Positions 33,915 through 42,842 of a stretch of 64,000 nt of DNA are shown here, one piece after another. The notes beneath the pieces were generated by a model that worked only from the letters and a program-made list of their open reading frames with translations, did no database searches and was not told the origin of the DNA. The number at the start of each line of letters is the position of its first letter. The stretch's first letter is position 1. Made by a program: the position numbers and the translations under genes. Source of the stretch: Curtobacterium pusillum (lineage in GTDB: Bacteria; Actinomycetota; Actinomycetes; Actinomycetales; Microbacteriaceae); assembly GCF_013359865.1 (NCBI RefSeq), contig NZ_JABMCE010000086.1, positions 186,001-250,000 of the forward strand, read 5' to 3'.

Positions 33915-34610
33915 TCAGAACAGGCGTGTGTGACCGCCTTCGATGCCACGCATCGCGTCGTAGTCGAGCACGAGGACGCGGATCCCGCGGTCCTCGGCGA
34001 GGGTGCGCGCCTGCGGTGCCACGGTCTGCGCCGCCAGCACACCCTGCACCGGCCGGAGCAGCGGGTCGCGGTTCATCAGCTCGAGGTAGCGCGTCAGCTG
34101 CTCCACGGCGTCGATGTTGGCGTTCCGCTTCATCTCCACGGCGACGCTCGCGCCCTGGTCGTCCCGCGCCAGGATGTCGACCGGCCCGATCGCCGTCATG
34201 TACTCGCGGCGGACGAGCGTGTGGCCGTCCCCGAGGAGCTCGATCTGCTCGGAGAGGAGCTGCTGCAGGTGCGCCTCGACCCCGTCCTTCACCAGGCCAG
34301 GGTCGACGCCGAGGTCGTGCGTCTCGTCGGCGATCACCTCGTGGATGCTCACGATGAGCTTGTCCTGCGTCTTCTTCTGCGTGACCGTCCACACCTGGGT
34401 GATGCCGGCGTCGGCCTGCTCCTCGGAGGGTTCCCCCATCTCGATCGAGCACGGCGGGCTCATCCAGTTGAGCGGCTTGTAGCTGCCGCCGTCGGAGTGC
34501 ACGAGCAGTGAGCCGTCGGCCTTCAGCATGAGCAGACGGGTCGCGAGCGGCAGGTGGGCCGACAGACGACCGGCGTAGTCGACGGAGCAGCGGGCGATGA
34601 CGAGACGCAC
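33915..34610 (-). CDS. nucS: Endonuclease NucS/EndoMS (mismatch repair)
   Basis: Cuts both strands at mismatches and replaces MutS/MutL in most actinobacteria. The 231-aa product begins [20 protein letters not shown], as in other actinobacterial NucS. Its C-terminal nuclease domain has the Asp of GPVDILARD and the Glu-x-Lys of VAVEMKRN, the catalytic D-ExK set. The GTG start has TAGGCT exactly at -12 to -7, and that hexamer contains the stop codon of the upstream MFS gene. Confidence 0.95.
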   Translation of the reverse strand: MRLVIARCSVDYAGRLSAHLPLATRLLMLKADGSLLVHSDGGSYKPLNWMSPPCSIEMGEPSEEQADAGITQVWTVTQKKTQDKLIVSIHEVIADETHDLGVDPGLVKDGVEAHLQQLLSEQIELLGDGHTLVRREYMTAIGPVDILARDDQGASVAVEMKRNANIDAVEQLTRYLELMNRDPLLRPVQGVLAAQTVAPQARTLAEDRGIRVLVLDYDAMRGIEGGHTRLF

Positions 34611-34616
34611 GCGGGA

Positions 34617-34622
34617 AGCCTA
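34617..34622 (-). promoter_or_regulatory. Predicted -10 hexamer of a leaderless nucS promoter
   Basis: TAGGCT placed so that the predicted transcript start coincides with the nucS GTG. It shares its first three bases with the TAG stop codon of the upstream MFS gene, so nucS may be transcribed independently of it. Confidence 0.55.
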
Positions 34623-35939
34623 ACGGGAGTCGCGGCCTCCGCCGGACGAGGCCGGGTCCGTCATGGTGTCCTCGGCCTGGAGGCGCGGCTCGCCTCCGCC
34701 GTGCCCCTCGCCGCGACGGCCGGTCGCCCGGGCGGCGGCGCCGCGCTCGCGGGCGGCCCCCGACGCCAGTCCCGCCGCGATGATGAACACGAAGACCACC
34801 AGGAGCGCACCGAGCAGTCCCACGTGTTCGCCGAGGAACCCGATGAGCGGCGGTCCCGCGAGGAACGCCACGTACCCGATCGTCGCGACGGCGCTGACCC
34901 GCAGCGCGGCGGTGCGGGGGTCGTCGGCGGCGGCGGACATGCCCATCGGGAAGCCGAGGCTCGCGCCGAGACCCCACAGCACGACGCCCACGATCGCGAC
35001 GGGCACGCTGTCCACGAAGATGAGCATCCCGAGGCCGACCACGGCGACCGCTGCGCTGATCCGCAGCACGGGGACGCGTCCGAACCGGTCGATGAGCGGG
35101 CTGCCGGCGACCCGTCCGGCGGTCATCGCGGCGAGGAACACCGTGAGGACGGCCGACCCGGCGGCGTTGTCGAGCCCGTGCCCGTCGATCATCGCGAGGG
35201 GGAGCCAGTCGTTCGCGGAGCCCTCGGCGAGTGCCATGCCGAGCACGATCACGCCGATGAGGAGCGTCGACGGCTGCGCCCACACCTGCCAGCGGCTGAC
35301 CTGGGTCGGCACCGGGCTGGTGTCCGTGGCGACGTGCTCCTCGAAGCGGTGCTCGTCCTGGAACCGGTTCACGGCGACGAGCATGACGGCGCTCGTGAGG
35401 ACGACGAGGACGATGAAGTGCCAGGCCACGGGGACGTCGAGTGCCTCGGTCAGGGCGCCGAGGCCCGCTCCGGCCAGGGTGCCGAGGCTGAACGCGGCGT
35501 GGAACAGCGGCATGATCGTGCGGCCGCCGGCCTTCTCGGCGGCGGCGCCGGACACGTTCATCGAGACGTCGCACAGGCCGTTGCCGAAGCCGAACGCGAT
35601 GAGGGCGATCCAGATGGCGGCGAAGCCCCACCCGAGGGTGACCGCGAGCCCGGCGAACACCATGCCCGCGGTCAGGCAGAGGGCGGCGACCTGGACGCCG
35701 CGACGGGCGCCGAGCTTCGCGACGATGTGGCCGGCGAACGTGAGTCCGCCGATCGAGCCGACGGCCATGCCGAGCACGAGCAGGCCCATCTCGAACGTGC
35801 TGGCGTCGAGGGAGTCCCGGACGCTCGGGATGCGGCCGAGCCAGGTGGCGATGTCGAGGCCGGACAGGGTGAAGACGACGAACACCGCGGTGATCCAGGC
35901 CCTGGTGCTCGGGGCGGTGCGGCTGGACGGCGTCGTCAT
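34620..35939 (-). CDS. MFS transporter (YbjJ-like), divergent from a LacI regulator
   Basis: Twelve-helix carrier of 439 aa, paralogue of the protein at 23994-25202 (shared SVGSIGG, EGSANDWL, DGHGL and SLGFPMGMSAAA). The cytoplasmic C-terminal tail of about 50 residues is Gly/Arg-rich. A LacI-family gene is divergent, with a perfect 18-bp palindrome between them, so the carrier is probably controlled by that repressor and moves a sugar or glycoside (inference). Confidence 0.87.
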   Translation of the reverse strand: MTTPSSRTAPSTRAWITAVFVVFTLSGLDIATWLGRIPSVRDSLDASTFEMGLLVLGMAVGSIGGLTFAGHIVAKLGARRGVQVAALCLTAGMVFAGLAVTLGWGFAAIWIALIAFGFGNGLCDVSMNVSGAAAEKAGGRTIMPLFHAAFSLGTLAGAGLGALTEALDVPVAWHFIVLVVLTSAVMLVAVNRFQDEHRFEEHVATDTSPVPTQVSRWQVWAQPSTLLIGVIVLGMALAEGSANDWLPLAMIDGHGLDNAAGSAVLTVFLAAMTAGRVAGSPLIDRFGRVPVLRISAAVAVVGLGMLIFVDSVPVAIVGVVLWGLGASLGFPMGMSAAADDPRTAALRVSAVATIGYVAFLAGPPLIGFLGEHVGLLGALLVVFVFIIAAGLASGAARERGAAARATGRRGEGHGGGEPRLQAEDTMTDPASSGGGRDSR

Positions 35940-35985
35940 GGTGGTCCCATCGTGCTGTGGCGATCGTGGTGCGTGTCGCGACCCT

Positions 35986-36003
35986 GGTCGAATCGATTCG
36001 ACC
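35986..36003. promoter_or_regulatory. Perfect 18-bp palindrome, LacI-type operator
   Basis: GGTCGAATCGATTCGACC is fully symmetric with a central CG, as in LacI/GalR-family sites. It lies between the divergent MFS and LacI-family genes, 26 bp upstream of the LacI start. Confidence 0.75.
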
Positions 36004-36029
36004 GCTGTTTCCGGCTACGCTAACGGGCG

Positions 36030-37184
36030 ATGGACGAACCGGCAACAGGATCCGGCGCGTCGCGGGCCGGAGTTGCCCGCGCCGGTGCCGACGCCGCCGC
36101 ACGCCCCGTCTCGGTCCGTGGGTCGCGTCCGACCCTCGCCGCGGTGGCCCGCGCCGCCGGGGTCGCCCCGTCGACGGCGTCGCTCGCGTTCAGCGGCAGC
36201 GGCCCCGTGTCCGAGGAGGCCAGGGCCCGGGTGCTCGCCGCGGCGGCGGAGCTCGGCTACGGGGGCCCGGACCCGCGTGCTCGATCCCTCCGCCGGGGTC
36301 GCTCGGGCGTCATCGGCGTGGTCATGGACGAACGCCTGAGCGACGCCTTCCGTGACCCGGTCAACGTCCTGACGCTCGACGGCATCGCCGAGGTCGCGGG
36401 TGCCGCCGGCGCGTCGCTGCTGCTCGTGCGGAGCCCCCTCGACGACGAACGCGGAGCCGTCCCGCTCGTCGACGCCCCGATGGACGCCGTGGTGCTCGTC
36501 GGGTGCAACGTCCGCATCGATCCCGCGGTCGCGGTGCTCCGGCGTCGGCAGATCCCCGTCGTCGCGATCGAGGCCGACGACATCGAGGGTGCGGTCCCGA
36601 TCCAGCTCGACAACCGTGAGGCCTCCCGACGCGCCGCAGCCTTCCTCCGCGACCTCGGGCACGAGGCCGTCACGATCGTCTCGCTGCCCCTCGACCGTTC
36701 CCACCGCCGGGGGCCGATCGACACCGCGCGCGAGACCGAGGGCATCGCCTTCACCTCGCTCGAACGGCTCCGAGGGGTGCGCGGCGTCTACCCGGACGCG
36801 GTGGCGATCGAGACGGGCGGCAGTTCGGTGGAGGAAGGGCGCATCGCCGGCACCGCCCTCTTCGCCCCCGACGGACCCCGGCCGACCGCGGTGATCGCGC
36901 AGAGCGACGTCCTGGCCGTGGGCGTGATCTCGGCGGCGCTCGACGCCGGACTCCGCGTACCCGAGGACGTCAGCGTCGTCGGGTTCGACGGCATCACCGT
37001 GGACGACAGCCTGTTCCACCGCACCCGCATCCGGCAGCTCACGACGCTCGTGCAGCCGTTCGTGCAGAAGGGGCAGGCCGCCGCGCGCGCTGCCCTGGCC
37101 ATGCTCGAAGGCGCCGCCCCGCAGCCGGCGGCCTTCCGCTCCGAGCTCCGGATCGGCGACACGACCGGGCCTCCGCGCGCGTAG
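36030..37184 (+). CDS. LacI/GalR-family transcriptional regulator
   Basis: 384-aa repressor. The helix-turn-helix (about 34-80) reads PTLAAVARAAGVAPSTASLAFSG, followed by the hinge region. The periplasmic-binding-like core includes IGVVMDERL, VLVGCNVRID and a C-terminal VGFDGITVDD. The ~30-residue Ala/Gly/Arg N-terminal extension before the DNA-binding domain is unusual; a later start is possible but none is better supported. TACGCT lies near -10 (36016-36021). Likely represses the divergent MFS gene and itself. Confidence 0.9.
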   Translation: MDEPATGSGASRAGVARAGADAAARPVSVRGSRPTLAAVARAAGVAPSTASLAFSGSGPVSEEARARVLAAAAELGYGGPDPRARSLRRGRSGVIGVVMDERLSDAFRDPVNVLTLDGIAEVAGAAGASLLLVRSPLDDERGAVPLVDAPMDAVVLVGCNVRIDPAVAVLRRRQIPVVAIEADDIEGAVPIQLDNREASRRAAAFLRDLGHEAVTIVSLPLDRSHRRGPIDTARETEGIAFTSLERLRGVRGVYPDAVAIETGGSSVEEGRIAGTALFAPDGPRPTAVIAQSDVLAVGVISAALDAGLRVPEDVSVVGFDGITVDDSLFHRTRIRQLTTLVQPFVQKGQAAARAALAMLEGAAPQPAAFRSELRIGDTTGPPRA

Positions 37185-37225
37185 CCCGTCCCGGGCCCTC
37201 CCCTCCCGCGCCGCGCCCTCCCCTC

Positions 37226-37320
37226 CCGCGAAAGCGACACATTCCCGCCGCGTTCTTGCGGCACCCTGTCGCTTTCGCGGAACGACCGGTGGCGCGTTCC
37301 CGGGAACTGTCGCTTTTGCG
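37226..37320. repeat. 41-nt-periodic intergenic repeat element, copy 2
   Basis: Units start at 37226 (CCGCGAAAGCGACA), 37267 (TGTCGCTTTCGCGG) and 37308 (TGTCGCTTTTGCG). The 41-nt spacings and orientations are the same as in copy 1 at 26661-26752. Units 1 and 2 are a perfect 14-bp inverted repeat with a 27-nt spacer. The spacers themselves are diverged. Confidence 0.85.
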
Positions 37321-37345
37321 CACCGGTCGGCTCCGCCGTGTGGGC

Positions 37346-37381
37346 CTGGAGGCGCGGGTCGGCCCCGCACCGCGCCTCCAG
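37346..37381. terminator. Hairpin terminator between LacI and MATE genes
   Basis: CTGGAGGCGCGG, 12-nt loop, CCGCGCCTCCAG: a perfect 12-bp stem between converging genes. Each arm is a copy of the GGAGGCGCGG motif seen elsewhere in the window. Confidence 0.7.
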
Positions 37382-37396
37382 TCCGTCGGCGGGGCG

Positions 37397-38713
37397 TCAG
37401 CGCGTCAGCGCGACCTCGATCCACCCGCGACGGTGCGCACGCAGCCCGAGCGTGACCGCCCGGATGCCGATGTACCCGAAGCAGAACACCGCCCACAGCC
37501 CGGCGAGCGTCCCGCCGGCCCACCACAGCAGCGGCAGGTAGACCACGAGGTTCACGCCTCCGGCGACCGCGAGGTACCGGGCGTCACCCGCCCCGATGAG
37601 GACCCCGTCGAGGACGAACACGTACCCGGCCACCGGCATCCCCACGGCGATGAGGAGCAGGACCACCGGCAGGGCCGAACGGACCGCCTCCGAGTCGGAG
37701 AACACCGGACCCAGCACCCCGCTGACCAGGAGCGTCAGCACCCCGAGCAGCACGCCGCCCGCGATCCCGAGCACCACCAGCCGCTTCGTCACGAGCGCCA
37801 CACGATCGGGATCCCGGGCACCGAGGCCGTGACCGATGAGGGACTGTCCGGCGATGGCCAGCGCGTCGAGCGCGAACGCGAGCGTCGAGAAGACCGTGAG
37901 TCCGACCTGCGTCGTGGCGAGCCCGGTCGTGCCGAGGGCCGTGGCCGACGCGACGGTGGCGAGCATCGCGATCCGGAGCGACGCCGTGCGGAGGAACAGC
38001 CACGCCCCGGACCGCAGCGCCCGGACCACGCCCGAGGCGCCGGGCCGCAACGGCGCACCCGAGGCCCGGGCGGCCCGCACCGCGATCACGACGTACACGG
38101 CGGCCATGGCCCACTGCACGATGACGGTGCCGGCGGCCGAGCCCTCGACGCCCCAGCCGGCGCCGTAGATGAGCGCGGCGTTGAGCAGTCCGTTCGCGAC
38201 GAAGCCGACCGTCGCGACGACCAGCGGTGTGCGGGTGTCCTGCAGACCGCGGAGCAGCCCCGTCGAGGCCGTCACCACGAGGATCGCCGGCAGCCCGAGG
38301 AGTGAGAGCACGAGGTACGCGGTCGCCCGCTCCGAGACCGCGGCGGATGCCCCGAACGCGGACACGAGCGGACCGGCGAGCGGCCAGCCGACGAGGCCGA
38401 GCGCCACGCCGAGCACGAGCGCGAGCCACATGCCGTCGATGCCCGCGTGCACGGCGCCACGACGGTCCCCACCGCCGAGGGCCCGGGCGACCGCGGGCGT
38501 GGTCGAGTACGCGAGGAAGACCAGCAGTCCGGTGACGGTCTGCAGCACCGCGCTTGCCAGGCCCACGGCGGCGAGCGGCGTCGCACCGAGGTGGCCGACG
38601 AGCGCCGTGTCCGTCATCAGGAAGAGCGGCTCGACGACGAGGGCGCCGAGGGCCGGCACGGCGAGCCGGACGATGTCCCGGTCGACGATCCGGGTCTCGG
38701 GGGAACGACGCAC
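37397..38713 (-). CDS. MATE-family efflux transporter (DinF-like)
   Basis: Twelve-helix cation-coupled multidrug exporter of 438 aa. Typical segments are RLAVPALGALVVEPLFLMTDTALVGHLG in helices 1-2 and the repeated second-half LFLRTASLRIAMLA region. The GTG at 38713 follows GGGAG at about nine bases and puts the DRDIVRLAVPAL segment at the expected distance; upstream in-frame codons look like spacer. Divergent from a GAP-family gene with only 31 bp between starts. Confidence 0.9.
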   Translation of the reverse strand: MRRSPETRIVDRDIVRLAVPALGALVVEPLFLMTDTALVGHLGATPLAAVGLASAVLQTVTGLLVFLAYSTTPAVARALGGGDRRGAVHAGIDGMWLALVLGVALGLVGWPLAGPLVSAFGASAAVSERATAYLVLSLLGLPAILVVTASTGLLRGLQDTRTPLVVATVGFVANGLLNAALIYGAGWGVEGSAAGTVIVQWAMAAVYVVIAVRAARASGAPLRPGASGVVRALRSGAWLFLRTASLRIAMLATVASATALGTTGLATTQVGLTVFSTLAFALDALAIAGQSLIGHGLGARDPDRVALVTKRLVVLGIAGGVLLGVLTLLVSGVLGPVFSDSEAVRSALPVVLLLIAVGMPVAGYVFVLDGVLIGAGDARYLAVAGGVNLVVYLPLLWWAGGTLAGLWAVFCFGYIGIRAVTLGLRAHRRGWIEVALTR

Positions 38714-38744
38714 CGGGACATTCTCCCGGGGATACGCTCCGGAC

Positions 38745-39416
38745 GTGGACACCCTCGCGCTCGTGCCGGGAGCGGTCGGCATCGCGCTGAGCCCGTTGAC
38801 CGTGGCTTCGATCGTGTTCCTGCTGGGCCACCGGCGCGGGTACGGCTCGGCGGTGGCGTGCGCGGTCGGGTGGATCACCGCGATCGTGGTGGCACTGGTG
38901 GTGTCGGTGCTCCTCGGGGAGCGGCTGCCCGCGCCCTCGGCGGACGGGGCGCCCGTGCAGGCGATCGTGGCGCTGTGCGCGTCCGCGCTGCTGTTCGGTC
39001 TCGCGGCGTGGCAGTGGGTCCGGCGGCGCCTGCCGGACGGGTCGCCCGCGAGTTCCCGGTGGTCCCGCGCGATGGAGGCGATCGGTCCCGCCCGGGCGTT
39101 CGGACTCGGCGCGCTGCTGTTCCTCAGCCCGAAGCTCTTCGTGCTGGTGCTCGCTGCGGGGCTCGCCTTCGGGGATGCCGATCCGAGCGCGCTCGAGACC
39201 GTCGTCGCCGGAGCGGTGTTCGTGCTCGTGTCGGGGTCGACGGCGCTGCTGCCGATCGTGCTGGCGGTGACGCTGGGGTCGTACGCGCGCCGTGCGCTCG
39301 CCGCGGTGCGCGTGGGGATCGCCCGGTGGGGGTCGCTGTCGCTCGTGGCGGTGCTCGTGGCGCTGGCGGTCGTGCAGCTGGTGATCGGACTGGTGGGGCT
39401 GCTCGGCCCGCGCTGA
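38745..39416 (+). CDS. GAP-family (Sap/LysE-like) membrane protein
   Basis: Six-helix membrane protein of 223 aa. The segment IALSPLTVASIVFLLGHRRG near the start and LGALLFLSPKLFVLVLAAG in the middle repeat the family's S-P motifs. Relatives include mycobacterial proteins linked to glycopeptidolipid or sulfolipid export. The GTG has TACGCT exactly at -12 to -7, supporting this start. Confidence 0.8.
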   Translation: MDTLALVPGAVGIALSPLTVASIVFLLGHRRGYGSAVACAVGWITAIVVALVVSVLLGERLPAPSADGAPVQAIVALCASALLFGLAAWQWVRRRLPDGSPASSRWSRAMEAIGPARAFGLGALLFLSPKLFVLVLAAGLAFGDADPSALETVVAGAVFVLVSGSTALLPIVLAVTLGSYARRALAAVRVGIARWGSLSLVAVLVALAVVQLVIGLVGLLGPR

Positions 39417-39440
39417 GCGGCTCGTGCCCGTCGCCGTCGG

Positions 39441-40778
39441 TCAGTCGGTGCGCGGCTCGGCGGGGACGCCGCCGGTGGCGGCGTGGGCCTCGTCCGACAC
39501 CGCCGGGGTCGGTTCGTCGGTCCCGCGTGCCCGACCGACGAGGTCCATCAGGTGGTAGACGACGATCGCTGCGATGGTGCCGAGGATGATGCCGCCGAAG
39601 CTGGCCTCGCCGAACGAGAACGTGAAGTCGGCGATGCCGATGATGAGCGCGATGCCCGCCGTGAGCTGGTTCTTCGGCTTGGCGAAGTCGACGCGGTTCT
39701 CCACCCAGATCCGGATGCCGATCACGCCGATCAGCCCGTACAGCGCCGTGGTGGCCCCACCGAGCACTCCCGGCGGGACGGAGGAGATGACCGCGCCGAT
39801 CTTCGGGGAGAGCCCGAGCAGGACGGCGACGATCGCCGCCACCCAGTAGGCCGCGGTCGAGAACACCCGCGTCGCCGCCATCACACCGATGTTCTCGCCG
39901 TAGGTGGTCGTCGCCGAGCCGCCGCCGACCCCGGCGAGCACGGTCGAGATGCCGTCCGCGAAGAGCGCCCGGCCGGTGAGCGGGGTGAGGTCGCGGCCGG
40001 TGAGCTGCCCGACCCCCTTGACGTGTCCCACGTTCTCGGCGATGAGCGCGAGCACGACCGGGACGAACGCCAGGTAGATCGCGAGCTGGGACGGGTCGAA
40101 CGCCGGGGCGGTGAACTCCGGCAGGCCGATCCACGCGGCCTTGCCGACCGCGTCGAACGAGACCTCGCCGCCGATGAGCGCCGCGACGTACCCGACGACG
40201 ACCCCGATCACGATCGACAGTCGTCCGATCAGGCCCTTGAACAGGACGGTCACGAGGATGATCGCCGCGAGGGTGATCACCGCGACGACCGGGGCCTTCG
40301 TGAAGTTGTCGCGGGCGGCCGGGGCGAGGTTGAAGCCGATGAGCGCCACGATCGCACCCGAGACGACGGGCGGCATGAGGCGGTCGATCCACCCGGCGCC
40401 GGCCAGGTGCACCACGGCCCCGACGATCGCGAGGAGCGCCCCGACGACGATGATCCCGGAGAGCGCGAGCGGGATGCCGCCGATCTTCGTCGCGGCGGCG
40501 ATGGGCGCGATGAACGCGAACGAGGACCCGAGGTAGCTCGGCAACCGGTTCCCCGTGATGAGCAGGAACAGGATCGTGCCGATGCCGCTGAAGAGCAGCG
40601 TCGTCGACGGCGGGAAACCGGTGAGGAGCGGCACGAGGAAGGTCGCACCGAACATCGCCACGACGTGCTGCACGCCGAGGCCGATCGTCCGGCCCCAGCT
40701 GAGTCGCTCGTCCGGTGCCACGATCGTCGTCGCGGAGACGGTCGCGCCGTCGCCGTGCAGCTTCCACGGAAGTCCCAT
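39441..40778 (-). CDS. NCS2-family nucleobase permease (uracil/xanthine type)
   Basis: Proton-coupled nucleobase importer of 445 aa, UraA-like. Visible hallmarks are LGVQHVVAMFGATFLVPLLTG at the N-terminus, AENVGHVKGVGQLTGRDL with the substrate-binding Glu of helix 8, and GGSATTTYGENIGVMAATRV with the Glu of helix 10. TACGGT is exactly at -12 to -7 of the ATG. Divergent from the M13 peptidase. Uracil is the likeliest substrate. Confidence 0.92.
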   Translation of the reverse strand: MGLPWKLHGDGATVSATTIVAPDERLSWGRTIGLGVQHVVAMFGATFLVPLLTGFPPSTTLLFSGIGTILFLLITGNRLPSYLGSSFAFIAPIAAATKIGGIPLALSGIIVVGALLAIVGAVVHLAGAGWIDRLMPPVVSGAIVALIGFNLAPAARDNFTKAPVVAVITLAAIILVTVLFKGLIGRLSIVIGVVVGYVAALIGGEVSFDAVGKAAWIGLPEFTAPAFDPSQLAIYLAFVPVVLALIAENVGHVKGVGQLTGRDLTPLTGRALFADGISTVLAGVGGGSATTTYGENIGVMAATRVFSTAAYWVAAIVAVLLGLSPKIGAVISSVPPGVLGGATTALYGLIGVIGIRIWVENRVDFAKPKNQLTAGIALIIGIADFTFSFGEASFGGIILGTIAAIVVYHLMDLVGRARGTDEPTPAVSDEAHAATGGVPAEPRTD

Positions 40779-40859
40779 GCGACGACCGTACCGGCACCCT
40801 TCCACAGGTGACGGCACCCGCCCTGCTCGATCAGGCCGACGGTGGCTATCGTGGACCGC

Positions 40860-42842
40860 ATGACCGACGTCGCAAGCACCTCCGGGATCCACAGCGCCTC
40901 TGGGATCGGCATCGACGAGCTGGACGCCACGGTCCGCCCGCAGGACGACCTCTACCGCCACGTGAACGGCTCGTGGATCGACGCGACACCGATCCCCGAC
41001 GACAAGGCTCGGTACGGCTCGTTCACGGTGCTGGCCGAGGCCGCCGAGATCGCCGTGCGGGACATCATCGAGCGCTCGCAGCAGGCCGCTCCGGGCACGG
41101 AGGAGCGCAAGGTCGGCGACCTCTTCACCTCCTTCGCAGACGAAGAGCGGCTCGAGGCCCTCGGCACCGCGCCGATCGAGCCCCTGCTCACCGAGATCGC
41201 GGCGATCGACTCCGTCGAGGAGGTCGTCCGCATGGTCGGACGCTTCGAACGCCTCGGGCTGCCGAGTTTCCTGCAGCTCTTCGTCGACAACGACCCGGGC
41301 GACCCGGAGTCGTACATGGTCTTCCTCGAGCAGTCTGGGCTCGGACTCCCCGACGAGTCCTACTACCGGGAAGAGCGCTTCGCCGACATCCGCACGAAGT
41401 ACCGCGAGTTCGTCGCGGCGATGTTCCCGCTCGCCGGCTTCGAGGACGGCGGCGACCGGACCGAGAACGTCATCGCACTCGAGACCGCGCTCGCGTCGAA
41501 GCACTGGGACAACGTCACCACGCGCGACAGCCAGAAGACGTACAACAAGCTGCCGTGGGCCGAGGTCGCCGCGCTCGCCGAGGGCATCGACCTCCAGCGC
41601 TGGTGGGCAGCCATCGACGCACCGGCCGGCGCCTTCGAGACCGTCGTCGTCCGGGAACCCTCCTTCGTGACCGGCCTGGCGGAGCTGCTCCGCGACCGGC
41701 CGTTGGTCGTCTGGAAGGACTGGCTCCGCTGGCAGGTGATCCGCGCCTCCGCGGCCTACCTGACGAGCGCGTTCTCGGCGACCAGCTTCTCGTTCTACGG
41801 AACCGCCCTGACGGGTGCACCGAAGCAGCGCGAGCGGTGGAAGCGCGGGGTCTCCCTGGTCGAGGGCGCGATGGGCGAGGCGGTCGGCCGCATCTACGTG
41901 CAGGAGCACTTCGACGAGACGTCGAAGGCGACGATGGACGACCTCGTCGCGAACCTGGTCGAGGCGTACCGCCAGAGCATCACGGCGCTCGACTGGATGA
42001 CCGACGAGACGCGCGCGCGTGCCCTCGACAAGCTCGACAAGTTCACGCCGAAGATCGGCTACCCGGTCAAGTGGCGCGACTACTCGGCGCTCGAGATCTC
42101 CGCCGACGACCTGATCGGCAACGTCCGGGCGATCGCGAGCTTCCAGGTCGACCGCGAGCTCGGGAAGATCGGGAAGCCGATCGACCGCGACGAGTGGTTC
42201 ATGACGCCGCAGACCATCAACGCGTACTACAACCCCGGGTTCAACGAGATCGTGTTCCCCGCCGCGATCCTGCAGTTCCCGTTCTTCGAGGCCGGCCGGG
42301 ACGCCGCCGCGAACTACGGTGCGATCGGCGCGGTGATCGGGCACGAGATCGGCCACGGCTTCGACGACCAGGGTTCGCAGTACGACGGTGACGGCCGGCT
42401 CGAGAACTGGTGGACCGAGGCGGACCGCACGGCGTTCGAGGACCGCACGAAGGCCCTCATCGCGCAGTACGACGCGCTCGTGCCGACCGAGGTGCCCGAC
42501 GGGCACGTCAACGGCGCGCTGACGATCGGCGAGAACATCGGCGACCTCGGCGGCCTGTCGATCGCATGGAAGGCGTACCTGATCTCCCTCGACGGCCAGG
42601 AGCCGCCGGTGGTCGACGGACTGACGGGTGCCGAGCGGTTCTTCCTGAGCTGGGCGCAGGCCTGGCGGATGGCGATCCGCCCGGAAGAGGCCGCTCGTCT
42701 CCTCAGCATCGACCCGCACTCGCCGACGGAGTTCCGCTGCAACCAGGTCGTCCGGAACATCGACGTCTGGTACGACACCTTCGGCGTGACCGAGCGGGAC
42801 GCGATGTACCTCGACCCGGCCGAGCGCGTCTCGATCTGGTGA
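40860..42842 (+). CDS. M13-family metallopeptidase (PepO/neprilysin type)
   Basis: Zinc oligopeptidase of 660 aa. The zinc motif HEIGHGFDD is near residue 495; the third ligand Glu and the stabilising Asp are in GENIGDLGG about 60 residues on. The substrate segment NAYYNPGFNEIVFPAAILQ precedes the zinc site. No signal peptide, so probably cytoplasmic like PepO. The start at 40860 is preferred over 40842 because TATCGT at 40847-40852, a good -10, overlaps the upstream codons. It shares one base with the next gene (TGATG). Confidence 0.93.
   Translation: MTDVASTSGIHSASGIGIDELDATVRPQDDLYRHVNGSWIDATPIPDDKARYGSFTVLAEAAEIAVRDIIERSQQAAPGTEERKVGDLFTSFADEERLEALGTAPIEPLLTEIAAIDSVEEVVRMVGRFERLGLPSFLQLFVDNDPGDPESYMVFLEQSGLGLPDESYYREERFADIRTKYREFVAAMFPLAGFEDGGDRTENVIALETALASKHWDNVTTRDSQKTYNKLPWAEVAALAEGIDLQRWWAAIDAPAGAFETVVVREPSFVTGLAELLRDRPLVVWKDWLRWQVIRASAAYLTSAFSATSFSFYGTALTGAPKQRERWKRGVSLVEGAMGEAVGRIYVQEHFDETSKATMDDLVANLVEAYRQSITALDWMTDETRARALDKLDKFTPKIGYPVKWRDYSALEISADDLIGNVRAIASFQVDRELGKIGKPIDRDEWFMTPQTINAYYNPGFNEIVFPAAILQFPFFEAGRDAAANYGAIGAVIGHEIGHGFDDQGSQYDGDGRLENWWTEADRTAFEDRTKALIAQYDALVPTEVPDGHVNGALTIGENIGDLGGLSIAWKAYLISLDGQEPPVVDGLTGAERFFLSWAQAWRMAIRPEEAARLLSIDPHSPTEFRCNQVVRNIDVWYDTFGVTERDAMYLDPAERVSIW

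Noticed and set aside
31897..36102. A 1401-codon open frame on the minus strand running across several genes
   Set aside because: It has long Arg/Pro-rich stretches typical of GC-rich shadow frames. Only its last part (the CynX-type carrier, 31897-33228) has family signatures; HAD, NucS and MFS genes occupy the rest in other frames.
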